64,000 nt of DNA from Mycolicibacter engbaekii (GTDB lineage: Bacteria > Actinomycetota > Actinomycetes > Mycobacteriales > Mycobacteriaceae): assembly GCF_002101585.1 (NCBI RefSeq), contig NZ_LQOT01000024.1, forward strand, positions 153,953-217,952, in the 5' to 3' direction. The notes beneath the pieces are model-generated. The model was not told the origin of the DNA. It made no database searches and saw only the letters and a program-made list of their open reading frames with translations. The translations under genes were made by a program, and so were the position numbers. Positions 9,931 to 21,853 of this stretch are shown here, piece after piece. Position 1 is the stretch's first letter; every line of letters begins with the position of its first letter.

Positions 9931-10578
9931 GTGCTCGACGCGGTGCTTCCCCTGCAGTGCGGGGGCTGCGGTGCGCCCGGCGCCCGCTGGTGTGCCGCCT
10001 GCGCCGCCCAGCTGAGCGTCGGGCCGGCCCATCCCCGGGTGGTCGTCCCAAGGCTGGACCCGCAGGTGCCGGTGTTCGCTCTCGGCCGCTACGCCGGGGC
10101 CCGCCGGCAGGCCATCGTCGCGGTCAAGGAACGGGGGCGTAGCGACCTCGTCGCGCCGCTGGCATGCGTCCTGGGTGCAGCGCTGCAGCGGCTGCTGAGC
10201 TGGCAGTTGCTGGAGCTGCCGGTGACGATCGTTCCCGCGCCCACCCGCGCCGGCGCCGCCCGGCGGCGGGGAGGCGATCCGGTGACGCGGATCGCTGCGG
10301 CGGTGGCGGACCGCGAGTGCGGCATCACAGTGGCGCCGGTACTGCGAATGCGGGCGCTGACGCGCGACTCGGTCGGGTTGGGGGCCGGCGCCCGGGAACG
10401 CAACGTCGCCGGCCGGGTGGTGCTGCGCCGGCGGCGGCTGGCGGGCATCCGCGGCGCCGGCGATGTCGTGCTCGTCGACGACGTCGTCACCACGGGTGCC
10501 ACGCTGGCCGAGTCGGTTCGGGTGCTGTGTCAAGCCCGTCTGCCGGTCGCGGCCGCACTTGTGATCGCGTCGGTATGA
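9931..10578 (+). CDS. ComF-family phosphoribosyltransferase-like protein
   Basis: 215 residues. The N-terminus carries a short zinc-ribbon-like pair of CxxC motifs (LQCGGCGAPGARWCAAC, 8-24) and the C-terminal half is a type I phosphoribosyltransferase fold with the PRPP-loop VVLVDDVVTTGATL at about 178-191. This is the ComF/GntX family; in competent bacteria ComF acts in uptake of transforming DNA, but in mycobacteria (Rv3242c) the role is not established. The start is GTG. Order comF - hpf - secA1 is the same as Rv3242c - Rv3241c - Rv3240c, which supports the assignment. Confidence 0.88.
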   Translation: MLDAVLPLQCGGCGAPGARWCAACAAQLSVGPAHPRVVVPRLDPQVPVFALGRYAGARRQAIVAVKERGRSDLVAPLACVLGAALQRLLSWQLLELPVTIVPAPTRAGAARRRGGDPVTRIAAAVADRECGITVAPVLRMRALTRDSVGLGAGARERNVAGRVVLRRRRLAGIRGAGDVVLVDDVVTTGATLAESVRVLCQARLPVAAALVIASV

Positions 10579-10708
10579 GATGGGTTCCAAATGGGTGTGC
10601 CAAACCAGTGGCACGTATCGGGCGGCATGGCTACGGTCGTCATCATGAGGTCCCCGGGACCGTAGAGCGGCATCAGTTCGTGGTCGAGACGACAGGAGAG
10701 TGTCGAGC

Positions 10709-11401
10709 ATGGCAAATCAGTTTGTGGAAACCCGGCCGGCGTCCGCCGACGCCGACGAGCGGCCCGAGCAGTCGGGCGCGGAGATCGTGGTCAAGGGCCG
10801 CAACGTCGAGATTCCTGACCATTTCCGGGTTTACGTGTCGCAGAAGCTGGCCCGCCTGGAGCGGCTGGACCGCTCGATTCGCCTGTTTGACGTCGAGCTC
10901 AAACACGCCAACAACCGGCGCCAGCGAAAGTCCTGCCAGCGGATCGACATCACCGCGCACGGCCGTGGGCCGGTGGTTCGCGGGGAGGCCCGGGCCGACA
11001 GCTTCTACGCCGCCTTCGAGGCCGCGATCGACCGACTGGAGAGCCGGCTGCGTCGCGACAAGGGGCGGCGCAACGTCTCCTACGGAGACAAAACACCGGT
11101 GTCGGTGGCCGAGGCCACCGGGGTCGGCAATTTGGACCCGGCGTTCTTGGCGGGTGCCTTCGAGCGGGGCGGCACCGCCGAACCCGACCGCCGTGACGAC
11201 AGCGAGGGCTACGGCCACGAGCCCGGCCGGATCGTGCGCACCAAGGAACACACCGCCACGCCCATGTCTGTCGACGACGCGCTCTACGAGATGGAGCTCG
11301 TCGGGCACGATTTCTTCCTGTTCCATGACAAGGAGACCGATCAGCCTTCGGTCGTCTACCGGCGGCATGCCTACGACTACGGGCTGATCCGCCTGGTCTG
11401 A
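10709..11401 (+). CDS. hpf: ribosome hibernation promoting factor (long form)
   Basis: 230 residues. The N-terminal S30AE/HPF domain (about 24-125: EIVVKGRNVEIPDHFRVYV) binds in the decoding region of the 30S subunit, and the C-terminal domain (about 170-230: MSVDDALYEMELVGHDFFLF ... RRHAYDYGLIRLV) dimerises long HPF so that 70S ribosomes pair as 100S. I chose the ATG at 10709 because the AGGAG at 10694-10698 is correctly spaced for it, whereas the GTG at 10700 would touch the ribosome-binding site. It matches Rv3241c by position and domain order. Located between comF and secA1. Confidence 0.92.
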   Translation: MANQFVETRPASADADERPEQSGAEIVVKGRNVEIPDHFRVYVSQKLARLERLDRSIRLFDVELKHANNRRQRKSCQRIDITAHGRGPVVRGEARADSFYAAFEAAIDRLESRLRRDKGRRNVSYGDKTPVSVAEATGVGNLDPAFLAGAFERGGTAEPDRRDDSEGYGHEPGRIVRTKEHTATPMSVDDALYEMELVGHDFFLFHDKETDQPSVVYRRHAYDYGLIRLV

Positions 11402-11425
11402 GGGCAGGCCCTCGCACGCTGCGTT

Positions 11426-11460
11426 GGCGGCGCATTACCGCCCTCGGTGACGGTGTCACC
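11426..11460. terminator. two small inverted repeats between hpf and secA1
   Basis: GGCGG/CCGCC with 7-nt spacing (11426-11442) and GGTGAC/GTCACC with a 3-nt loop (11446-11460) lie in the 109-nt gap. The first could end hpf transcription; the second is about 50 bp before the secA1 start and could instead be an operator. There is no T-tract. Confidence 0.3.
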
Positions 11461-11510
11461 TACCATGGGTGACGCTCGTAAATGCCGAAGACTGAGTAGG
11501 GGACATAGCC

Positions 11511-14309
<2,799 letters not shown>

Positions 14310-14324
14310 GGCACCGACTCGGCC

Positions 14325-14873
14325 TCACCCGATGTGCAGTGCGACGACCTGCCACGCGGTGTCGGTGCGGCTTCCGGGGACCGACTCCACGCGGCAGGCC
14401 AGCGCATGCGTGCGCCGTCCGCGCCGGTAGGTGCCGAAGACCTCCACGGCGCGAGCCACCTCACCCGAACCTGCCGGTTGCACACGCACCCGTACCAGGG
14501 TGGCCGGTTCGACCCGGCCCGCGGGTGCGGCCAGGCGCACCGCCAGCACGGCGTCGGCCAGTCCCGCGGCCAGCAGCCCAAACAGGTGTGCCGCGGGCCG
14601 GCGCCCGTCCAGTACCTCCAGGACGCGGCGCAGGGCGGCGTCGGCGAACATCGCCGCCGATCGCAACTGCGGCGGTAGCACCGTGCGAGCCGGACGTGCG
14701 GGACGAGTCCGGCCAGGATGCCCGTGGCGCACCCGGACGCACGCCGAGGGCACCGCTGAACGTCCGGGCCGAGCCGGTGGTGCCGGGCGGGCCGGTGGTT
14801 CGTAGTCGCCCAACGGCGCGACGGTCGGGCGCTGGGGCAGGCAGGGGTCGGCAGGCACGGCAACTCTCCACAT
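14325..14873 (-). CDS. Ala/Arg/Pro-rich protein, Rv3235-like (DUF6459 type)
   Basis: 182 residues from the chosen ATG at 14873; longer starts in the same frame (to 14966) add only Arg-rich sequence, and no good ribosome-binding site marks any of them. The first ~80 residues are disordered and rich in Pro, Ala and Arg; the last ~100 form a compact domain with FADAALRRVLEVLDGRRPAA and a final RTHALACRVE ... WQVVALHIG. Position next to secA1 and opposite orientation to the acyltransferase and ppk2 genes match Rv3235 of M. tuberculosis, and the domain resembles the DUF6459 family seen near secA in actinobacteria (from memory). Function unknown. Confidence 0.75.
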   Translation of the reverse strand: MWRVAVPADPCLPQRPTVAPLGDYEPPARPAPPARPGRSAVPSACVRVRHGHPGRTRPARPARTVLPPQLRSAAMFADAALRRVLEVLDGRRPAAHLFGLLAAGLADAVLAVRLAAPAGRVEPATLVRVRVQPAGSGEVARAVEVFGTYRRGRRTHALACRVESVPGSRTDTAWQVVALHIG

Positions 14874-14939
14874 TCGGTCCGGGCGGCGGGCCTGCTGGAG
14901 AGTGGCAGGGCGTGTGCGCCCGATCATCGCACAACGGCG

Positions 14940-14959
14940 GCACGCGCGTATTCGCGTGC
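14940..14959. repeat. inverted repeat in Rv3235-like / acyltransferase gap
   Basis: Perfect 7-bp arms GCACGCG and CGCGTGC around a 6-nt spacer, in the 187-bp divergent gap, 67 bp from the minus-strand start and 101 bp from the plus-strand start. It is a possible operator or transcript hairpin. Confidence 0.35.
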
Positions 14960-15060
14960 GCCGCATCGGGCGGGCGGGCTACCGTGAGCGGCAGTGTATT
15001 TCTCCGATCCCCGGGGCTGGTTCAGCGCCCGGCCGGATCGATTCAGCAGGGAGGGCCGCG

Positions 15061-16455
15061 ATGGTGAACCGGCTGTCGGCGTCGGAGGCCTCTTTCTACC
15101 GGCTGGAGAACACCACCACGCCGATGTACGTGCAGTCGCTGTTCATTCTGCGTAACCCGCGTGGCGGACTGGGCTACGACAAACTGCTGGAGACCATCGA
15201 GCAGCGGTTGCCGCAGATCCCGCGCTACCGGCAGACCATCCACGAAGTCACCCTGGGCCTGGCCCGCCCGGTGTGGGTCGACGACCACGAATTCGACATC
15301 ACCTATCACGTAAGGCATCTGGCGGTACCGTCCCCCGGCAGCGATCGGCAGCTGCATGAGCTGATCGCGCGGCTGGGACAACAACCGCTGGACCGGGCCC
15401 GGCCGCTGTGGGCTGTCTACCTGATCGAAGGGCTGGCCGACAACCGGATCGCTGTCTACATCAAGTCGCACCAGGCGTTGGTCAACGGCATGGCGGCTCC
15501 GGCGATGGGGCATGTGCTGGTGGACCGCACTCAACGTCCGCCACCGTTCGACGAAGACATCTGGGTGCCACGCGACGAGCCCGGCGCCGTGGAACTGGTT
15601 CTCGGCGCGCTCGGGGACTGGGTGGCCGAGCCGCGCAGCCAGCTGCAGGCGGTGGGGACGACGGTGGGCGGTCCGCTGGCCTGGGCGGGCCGCAAGACCT
15701 TCGATGCGCTGCGGGCCATCGTCCGCGGCACCGCTCCGGAAAGCCCGCTCAACACCCAGGTTTCGCAGAACCGTCTGTTCACGGTGGCACGCGGCTCGCT
15801 GGAGGACTACCGAAAGGTCCGGGCTCGCTATGAGTGCGCCATCAACGACGTCGTGCTCGCCGTGATCACCGGAGCGCTGCGGAACTGGTTGCTGGCCCGT
15901 GGGGAGCCGGTCGGGCCGACGCGCACGGTTCGGGCCCTGGCGCCGTTGTCGGTGTACCCCGGCCACGAGATCGACTCCGCCGGCCAGCCCATCGGTGCCG
16001 TGACGCCTTTCCTAGTGGATCTTCCGGTGGGAGAACCCAATCCGGTAGTGCGGCTCTCCCAGATCGCTTATGCCACCGAATCGCATCCCACCTCGACCGG
16101 GCTGGTGGATGCCCGCACCATCCTGACGGTGGCGGGTTTTGCCCCACCGACCCTGCACGCGATGGGTGTGCGGGTCGCGACCGCCTATGCCGGGTTCTCC
16201 GGGCGGGTGTTCAATCTGCTGATCACCAATGCGCCGGGTTCGCAACGACAGCTCTATGTGTGCGGCGCCAAGTTGCTCGAGACCTACAGCGTGCCGCCGC
16301 TGCTGCCGAACAAGGCCCTGGCGATCGGGGTGACGTCCTACAACGGCACGCTGTACTTCGGTGTCAATGCCGACCGCAAGGCGATGAGCGATGTCGGCAT
16401 GGTCTCGGCCCTGCTGGACGAGTCCTTGGCCGAACTGTTGGAGTCAGCACAGTGA
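15061..16455 (+). CDS. WS/DGAT-family acyltransferase-like protein (Rv3234c/Rv3233c type)
   Basis: 464 residues of the wax ester synthase / diacylglycerol acyltransferase family, starting at the ATG after GGGAGGGCCGCG (MVNRLSASEASFYRLE). The catalytic motif HHxxxDG is altered to HQALVNG (137-143): the second His, normally the catalytic base, is Gln, and Asp is Asn. Other family blocks are kept: PLDRARPLWAVYLIEGL at 109-125 and ALAPLSVY / NLLITNAPGS in the C-terminal domain. The single full-length gene corresponds to the split pair Rv3234c (tgs3)-Rv3233c of M. tuberculosis. Its stop overlaps the ppk2-type GTG (GTGA). The changed motif makes ordinary triacylglycerol synthesis uncertain. Confidence 0.88.
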   Translation: MVNRLSASEASFYRLENTTTPMYVQSLFILRNPRGGLGYDKLLETIEQRLPQIPRYRQTIHEVTLGLARPVWVDDHEFDITYHVRHLAVPSPGSDRQLHELIARLGQQPLDRARPLWAVYLIEGLADNRIAVYIKSHQALVNGMAAPAMGHVLVDRTQRPPPFDEDIWVPRDEPGAVELVLGALGDWVAEPRSQLQAVGTTVGGPLAWAGRKTFDALRAIVRGTAPESPLNTQVSQNRLFTVARGSLEDYRKVRARYECAINDVVLAVITGALRNWLLARGEPVGPTRTVRALAPLSVYPGHEIDSAGQPIGAVTPFLVDLPVGEPNPVVRLSQIAYATESHPTSTGLVDARTILTVAGFAPPTLHAMGVRVATAYAGFSGRVFNLLITNAPGSQRQLYVCGAKLLETYSVPPLLPNKALAIGVTSYNGTLYFGVNADRKAMSDVGMVSALLDESLAELLESAQ

Positions 16456-17282
16456 GCGACGACGAATTTGCCTCCGCCTCAAGGCGGCTCGCCGACGATG
16501 TGTACGAGAAAGAACTGCTGCGCCTGCAGAGCGAGTTCGTCAAACTCCAGGAATGGGTTCGCGCAACCGGCACCCGGGTGGTGGTGATCTTCGAAGGCCG
16601 TGACGCCGCCGGCAAGGGCGGCGTCATCAAGCGCATCACCGAATACCTGAGCCCACGCACGGTGCGCATCGCCGCCCTTCCGGCACCTACCGAGCGGGAA
16701 CGGGGCCAGTGGTATTTCCAGCGCTACGTCGCACACCTGCCGGCCAGCGGTGAGATCACGCTCTTCGACCGGTCCTGGTACAACCGGGCCGGGGTGGAGA
16801 AGGTGATGGGCTTTTGTACCGCCGATGAGCATGCGCGCTTCCTCAAGCAGGTGCCGGTGTTCGAGCAGCTGCTGATCGACGACGGAATCCTCTTGCGCAA
16901 GTACTGGTTTTCGGTTTCTCAGGCCGAGCAGTTGCGCCGGTTCCGTAAGCGTCGCAACGATCCGCTGCGGCAGTGGAAGCTCTCGCCGATGGATCTGGAG
17001 GCACTGCACCGCTGGGAGGACTATTCGCGGGCCCGCGACGAGATGATGGCCCACACCGATACGGCGTCAAGCCCCTGGTACGTGGTCGAGTCCGAGGTGA
17101 AGGCCCATGCCCGGCTCAACATGATGGCGCACCTGCTGCGGTCGATTCCGTATCGGGAGGTGGAGCGCCAGCGCGTGGACTTGCCGAAAAAGCCGGTCGT
17201 CACCGGCTTTTACCAGCGTCCCGACCGCAGCCACTATCGGTACGTCGAGGACTACGCCGCCACCCTGCTCGACGACTCGTGA
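16452..17282 (+). CDS. ppk2: polyphosphate kinase 2 family protein
   Basis: 276 residues. PPK2 enzymes transfer phosphate between polyphosphate and nucleotides (usually GDP or ADP). The Walker A motif GRDAAGKGG is at 49-57 and Walker B FDRSWYNRAGVE at 105-116; the lid region follows (RFRKRRNDPLRQWKLS). Length, motifs and the neighbouring WS/DGAT-like gene match Rv3232c. The GTG start overlaps the preceding stop, so translation is probably coupled. Single-domain class I PPK2; nucleotide preference cannot be read from the sequence. Confidence 0.92.
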   Translation: MSDDEFASASRRLADDVYEKELLRLQSEFVKLQEWVRATGTRVVVIFEGRDAAGKGGVIKRITEYLSPRTVRIAALPAPTERERGQWYFQRYVAHLPASGEITLFDRSWYNRAGVEKVMGFCTADEHARFLKQVPVFEQLLIDDGILLRKYWFSVSQAEQLRRFRKRRNDPLRQWKLSPMDLEALHRWEDYSRARDEMMAHTDTASSPWYVVESEVKAHARLNMMAHLLRSIPYREVERQRVDLPKKPVVTGFYQRPDRSHYRYVEDYAATLLDDS

Positions 17283-17301
17283 GGAACGGCGCGTGACCCG
17301 C

Positions 17302-17754
17302 TCAGAGCCGGACGAGGGTGAACGGATAGCTGAAGCTACCCGCCGGCGCCCCATCGCAGCCGGTGGCAAACGACGACGTCAGCGTCCCCTGCAACGTGTT
17401 CGCATCCCAGGAGTACACATCGTGGGTCGCGATGACCGGACCGTAGTAGATGTTGCCGCACCGTAGCCCATCGGGAACGTCGACGGCCAGGGTGTAACGG
17501 CCGTCGGAGATACGCGCGTCGCCGGAGTATTCGAACGCCTTGGCCACCGGCATGGGTATCGCGCTGATGTGCACGCAGTCGGTCCGACCGCTGATACATC
17601 GAGACACGGCCCAGGTCCACGTGTGGAAGTCGTTGCGCTCCGGGATAACCAGTTGGTAGTTGGCGAAGAACGGCTCGGCGTGGCTCAGCGGTGCCGCGAT
17701 CAGCAAAGGGATCATCAGCGCTGAAAGGGCACCGAAGAGGCGCGCAGTCTTCAC
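17302..17754 (-). CDS. small secreted protein
   Basis: 150 residues with a Sec signal peptide (MKTARLFGALSALMIPLLIA, likely cut after LSHA near residue 31) and a mature domain of ~120 residues with four Cys (SRCISGRTDC, GLRCGNIYY, ATGCDGAP) that probably form disulfides. The GTG start at 17754 is supported by GGAGG 6-7 nt upstream; longer in-frame starts lack one. It ends with YPFTLVRL, the pattern seen in many mycobacterial exported proteins with a beta-sandwich of unknown role (the product at 27214-27726 is of the same general type). Divergent from the mce operon, convergent with ppk2. Confidence 0.78.
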   Translation of the reverse strand: MKTARLFGALSALMIPLLIAAPLSHAEPFFANYQLVIPERNDFHTWTWAVSRCISGRTDCVHISAIPMPVAKAFEYSGDARISDGRYTLAVDVPDGLRCGNIYYGPVIATHDVYSWDANTLQGTLTSSFATGCDGAPAGSFSYPFTLVRL

Positions 17755-17841
17755 CTGAATCCTCCATCGCAGGTCTTGGGGGATACGTTCCCGCCCGACC
17801 AGCCTCGGCGCCGCGACGCTTCCCGGTAGGTGGGACATCGT

Positions 17842-17874
17842 GTGTCGGCGGACACCTTCGGCTGTCAACGTGTC
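17842..17874. promoter_or_regulatory. repeated GTGTC/GACAC half-sites before the mce operon
   Basis: GTGTC (17842-17846), GACAC (17851-17855) and GTGTC (17870-17874) lie in the 186-bp gap between the secreted-protein gene and yrbEA. The first two form an inverted repeat with a 4-nt spacer. This is a candidate operator for the mce operon; no known motif is claimed. Confidence 0.3.
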
Positions 17875-17940
17875 CTGTGGCCGCCGCCGAGTCGGGCGGA
17901 ACGGTGACAGGTCGAACCACCAGCGAAGGGTTTGCGGTAC

Positions 17941-18753
17941 ATGGTGAACGGTGCCCAGGACCGCTGGTCGTCCGGACTGCGGGTGCTCGGTACTGGCGGA
18001 GCCGGAACCATGCAGGCCGTCGGCGGCCTGCTGGCCATGTCGGCCGACGCGGTGAAGTTCCTGTTCCGGCGTCCCTTCCAAGGCCGAGAACTTCTGGAAC
18101 AGTCCTGGTTTGTGGCCCGGGTTTCACTGATGCCCACCGTTCTTGTCGCCATCCCGTTCACCGTCCTGGTCAGCTTCACGCTGAACATCCTGTTGCGCGA
18201 GTTGGGGGCCGCGGACCTGTCCGGAGCCGGGGCGGCGTTCGGCGCGGTCACTCAAGTCGGACCGATGGTCACCGTGTTGATCGTGGCCGGTGCCGGGGCA
18301 ACGGCGATGTGCGCTGACCTGGGATCGCGCACCATCCGCGAAGAGATCGACGCCATGGAGGTGCTCGGTATCAACCCGGTTCAGCGCCTGGTGGCGCCCA
18401 GGATGCTGGCCGCGGGCATCGTCGCACTGCTGCTCAACAGCCTGGTGGTGATCATCGGGATTCTCGGCGGCTACACCTTCTCGGTCTTCATTCAGGGTGT
18501 CAACCCCGGGGCGTTCGCTGCCGGGATCACCCTGCTCACCGGGGTTCCGGAAGTGATCATCTCGTGTGTGAAGGCGGCACTGTTCGGCCTGATCGCCGGG
18601 GTGGTGGCCTGCTATCGGGGGCTGACCATCAGCGGAGGAGGGGCCAAGGCGGTGGGGAACGCCGTCAACGAGACAGTGGTGTATGCCTTCATGGCACTGT
18701 TCGTGGTGAACGTGGTGGTGACCGCCATCGGCATCCAGATGACGTCGGACTAG
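17941..18753 (+). CDS. yrbEA: YrbEA permease subunit of an Mce transporter
   Basis: 270-residue integral membrane protein (MlaE-like permease) with about five to six membrane segments. The EExDA coupling motif is at 134-140 (EEIDAME), which in this family contacts the MceG ATPase. The ATG at 17941 is preferred over the TTG at 17932 because GAAGGG at 17923-17928 is too close to the TTG. First gene of the operon yrbEA-yrbEB-mceABCDEF. Role: permease of a lipid or steroid importer. Confidence 0.95.
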   Translation: MVNGAQDRWSSGLRVLGTGGAGTMQAVGGLLAMSADAVKFLFRRPFQGRELLEQSWFVARVSLMPTVLVAIPFTVLVSFTLNILLRELGAADLSGAGAAFGAVTQVGPMVTVLIVAGAGATAMCADLGSRTIREEIDAMEVLGINPVQRLVAPRMLAAGIVALLLNSLVVIIGILGGYTFSVFIQGVNPGAFAAGITLLTGVPEVIISCVKAALFGLIAGVVACYRGLTISGGGAKAVGNAVNETVVYAFMALFVVNVVVTAIGIQMTSD

Positions 18754-18766
18754 CCGGGTTATCGCG

Positions 18767-19615
18767 ATGGCCGCAATACGCGTACTTCACCCGCAGTTGA
18801 CGCGGGAGCTGACAAGACCGATCGAGGTCATCAGCCGGATAGGCGATCACACCGCATTCTACGGGCGCGCTCTGGCCGGTGTGCCACGCGCGGCATCGAC
18901 CTACCGTCATGAAGTGATCCGCCTCATTGCCGAGATCAGCATGGGCGCGGGTACTTTGGCGATGATCGGCGGGACCGTCGTCATCGTCGGGTTTCTCACG
19001 CTGGCCGCGGGCGGAACGTTGGCGGTTCAGGGCTACAGCTCGCTCGGCGACATCGGCATCGAAGCCCTGACCGGTTTTCTGGCCGCATTCATCAACGTTC
19101 GGATATCGGCGCCGGTGGTTGCCGGAATCGGCCTGGCGGCGACGTTCGGTGCCGGCGTCACGGCGCAGTTGGGTGCCATGCGGATCAACGAGGAGATCGA
19201 CGCACTGGAGACCATGGGCATCCGGGCCGTCGAATACCTGGTGAGCACACGAATTGCGGCCGGAATGGTCGCGATCGCACCGCTGTACTCGATCGCCGTG
19301 ATTCTGTCGTTCACCGCCAGCAAGCTGACCACCGTGGTGATGTTCGGACAGTCGGCAGGCCTGTACAACCACTACTTCGCCACGTTCCTCAATCCGCAGG
19401 ACCTGATGTGGTCGTTTCTGCAGGCGATCCTGATGGCGATTGCGGTACTGCTGGTCCACACCTATTTCGGCTACTTCGCCGCGGGCGGGCCCTCGGGAGT
19501 GGGGGTGGCCGTGGGCGCAGCGGTGCGGACCTCACTGGTCGTCGTGATCTCGGTGACACTGTTGGTGTCGCTGGCGGTCTACGGATCCAACGGCAACTTC
19601 AACCTGTCGGGCTAG
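18767..19615 (+). CDS. yrbEB: YrbEB permease subunit of an Mce transporter
   Basis: 282 residues, second MlaE-like permease, forming the membrane dimer with YrbEA. The coupling motif EEIDALETM is at 142-150. Hydrophobic segments lie at about 55-85, 98-118, 120-140, 160-185, 200-225 and 250-275. ATG start 13 nt after the yrbEA stop. Confidence 0.95.
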   Translation: MAAIRVLHPQLTRELTRPIEVISRIGDHTAFYGRALAGVPRAASTYRHEVIRLIAEISMGAGTLAMIGGTVVIVGFLTLAAGGTLAVQGYSSLGDIGIEALTGFLAAFINVRISAPVVAGIGLAATFGAGVTAQLGAMRINEEIDALETMGIRAVEYLVSTRIAAGMVAIAPLYSIAVILSFTASKLTTVVMFGQSAGLYNHYFATFLNPQDLMWSFLQAILMAIAVLLVHTYFGYFAAGGPSGVGVAVGAAVRTSLVVVISVTLLVSLAVYGSNGNFNLSG

Positions 19616-19631
19616 GAACGGCACAGCACTG

Positions 19632-20825
19632 ATGGCGACGACTTCGAAGGCACGGCGAATTCTGTTGGGATTGACCACCGTGGCGGTGGCCGTTGCCACC
19701 GTCGCGGTAGCCCTGGGATTCTTCCGGGGCAGCTTCACCAAGACCGTTCCCGTCACGGTGCTGTCGCAGCGCGCCGGCCTGGTGATGGACACCGGCGCAA
19801 AGGTGAAACTGCACGGGGCCCAAGTCGGCTCGGTGAAGTCAATAGAATCGCTACCCGATGGGCGCGCCGCGTTGCACCTCGCGATGAACCCCTCCTACCT
19901 GGACGTCATCCCCGCGAACGTGCGCGTCGGCATCGCCTCATCCACCGTGTTCGGTTCGAAGTTCGTCGACTTGGTTCCGCCGGAAGAACCCTCGGCTGAC
20001 TCGCTGCGGACGGGACAGGTGCTGGATGCCGAACATGTCACGGTAGAGATCAACTCGGTCTTCGAGCGCCTGTCCTCGGTGCTGCAGAAGATCGAACCCA
20101 CCAAACTCAACGAGACCCTGGGTGCGCTGGCCACCGCATTGGACGGCCGTGGCGACCGGATCGGTCAGATGATGAGCGACCTCGATGAGTTCCTGGCGCG
20201 AACCGATTCGAGCCTGCCGGCATTGGAGCGCGAGCTCACAGTCGCACCTGCCGTGGCCGATGCCTATGCCGACGCGGCACCTGACCTGACCGCCGCCGCC
20301 GCGGCAACGACCCGGATGAGCCAGACGATTGTCAGCGAACAGCACAACCTGGACACGCTGCTGCTCAGCGCGATCGGCCTAGCCGATACGGGCAATGACG
20401 TCGTGGGGACCAACCGTGAGGCGATCACCGATGTCATGCACCTGTTCGGCCCGACCACAGACCTCACCAATCAGTACCACGAGGCACTGACCTGTGGGTT
20501 GGGCGGCGCGGTGGAGCTCGCCAAAGCGCCGGGCACACCGGTACCCGGCGGCCTGCTCCTGCAGACCGTGGTTTTCGGTCAAGAGCGCTACCGGTATCCG
20601 CAGAACCTGCCGAAGGTCGCCGCAACGGGCGGGCCACAGTGCACCGACCTCCCCAAGGTCGGATTCCAGAAGATCCCACCGTTCGTGATCACCGACGTCA
20701 ACGCAAACCCCGCGCAATACGGCAACGAGGGGATTCTGCTGAACTCCGACGGACTCAAGCAGCTGCTGTACGGGCCGATCGACGGACCACCACGAAACAG
20801 CGCACAGATCGGTCAGCCGGGATGA
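19632..20825 (+). CDS. mceA: MceA-family substrate-binding subunit
   Basis: 397 residues: one N-terminal membrane helix (about 9-29), the MCE/MlaD domain (about 37-115, containing AGLVMDTGAKVKLHGAQVG), a long helical region (about 135-260) and a C-terminal DUF3407-like domain with Cys307 and Cys342. Mce subunits A-F assemble as a hetero-hexamer whose helical barrel forms the periplasmic channel. Sixteen nt after yrbEB; its stop overlaps the mceB ATG. Confidence 0.94.
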   Translation: MATTSKARRILLGLTTVAVAVATVAVALGFFRGSFTKTVPVTVLSQRAGLVMDTGAKVKLHGAQVGSVKSIESLPDGRAALHLAMNPSYLDVIPANVRVGIASSTVFGSKFVDLVPPEEPSADSLRTGQVLDAEHVTVEINSVFERLSSVLQKIEPTKLNETLGALATALDGRGDRIGQMMSDLDEFLARTDSSLPALERELTVAPAVADAYADAAPDLTAAAAATTRMSQTIVSEQHNLDTLLLSAIGLADTGNDVVGTNREAITDVMHLFGPTTDLTNQYHEALTCGLGGAVELAKAPGTPVPGGLLLQTVVFGQERYRYPQNLPKVAATGGPQCTDLPKVGFQKIPPFVITDVNANPAQYGNEGILLNSDGLKQLLYGPIDGPPRNSAQIGQPG

Positions 20826-21853
20826 GCGGCCTCGGCAAGACGGCGGCCAAGTTCGGTGCGTTCGGTTTGACGATGGTGATGTTGACCGCTGTCATTCTCG
20901 CGATCTTCAGCCAGTACCGATCCGGCGCCACCAACGCCTACTCGGCGGTCTTCCAGGATGCCTCCAGCCTCAAGGCCGGAAATTCTGTGCGCGTCGCCGG
21001 TATTCGCGTCGGCACCGTCCGCAAGATCGCTCTGCAGCGCGACAACACCGTCCTGGTGTCCTTCGACGCCGACGACAATGTGCGGCTGACCGAGAGCACC
21101 AAAGTCGCTGTTCGCTACCTGAATCTGGTTGGCGACCGCTACTTGGAGCTCATCGACGAGCCAGGGTCGACCAGGATCCGGCCACCGGGATCTCGCTTCG
21201 GTGTCGAACAGACTGAGCCGGCCCTGAACCTCGACCTGCTGCTGGGCGGTCTCAAGCCCGTCATCCAGGGTCTCAATCCCGACGATGTCAACTCGCTGAC
21301 CAGCTCGTTGATTCAGATCCTGCAGGGACAGGGCGGTGACCTGGAGTCGTTGTTCACCAGAACATCGTCGTTCACAAACGCATTGGCCGACAACGGAAAC
21401 GTTGTGGAGCAGCTCATCGCCAATCTCGACGACACCCTGGCGGTGCTGTCGGAGGACGGAAAGAAGTTCTCCGGCGCAGTTGATGGCCTCGAGCGCCTGG
21501 TGAGCGGTCTGGCCGCCGAGCGCGATCCGATCGGCACAGCGATCACGGCGCTCGACAATGGGACGGCCTCGTTGGCCGGCCTGTTGACCCAGGCCCGCTC
21601 ACCGCTGTCGGGAACGGTGGATCAGCTGACCAGACTGGCCCCGCTGCTGGCGAACGAAACCGACCTGGCCAGGCTCGACCTGCTGATGCAGAAGACTCCC
21701 CAGAACTATCGCAAGCTGGTCCGTCTCGGCTCGTACGGCAGTTGGCTGAACCTCTACATCTGCGGCGTCTCGGTTCGGGTCACTGATCTGCAGGGCCGTA
21801 CGGCTCACTTCCCCTGGGTCGTCCAGAACACCGGAAGGTGCGGAGAGCCCTGA
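20822..21853 (+). CDS. mceB: MceB-family subunit
   Basis: 343 residues: N-terminal membrane helix (about 12-30), MCE domain (about 38-115, DASSLKAGNSVRVAGIRVG), helical region to about 290 and a short tail with LNLYICGVSVRV. Start ATG overlaps the mceA stop by 4 nt (ATGA), and its own stop overlaps mceC (TGATG). Confidence 0.94.
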   Translation: MSGLGKTAAKFGAFGLTMVMLTAVILAIFSQYRSGATNAYSAVFQDASSLKAGNSVRVAGIRVGTVRKIALQRDNTVLVSFDADDNVRLTESTKVAVRYLNLVGDRYLELIDEPGSTRIRPPGSRFGVEQTEPALNLDLLLGGLKPVIQGLNPDDVNSLTSSLIQILQGQGGDLESLFTRTSSFTNALADNGNVVEQLIANLDDTLAVLSEDGKKFSGAVDGLERLVSGLAAERDPIGTAITALDNGTASLAGLLTQARSPLSGTVDQLTRLAPLLANETDLARLDLLMQKTPQNYRKLVRLGSYGSWLNLYICGVSVRVTDLQGRTAHFPWVVQNTGRCGEP

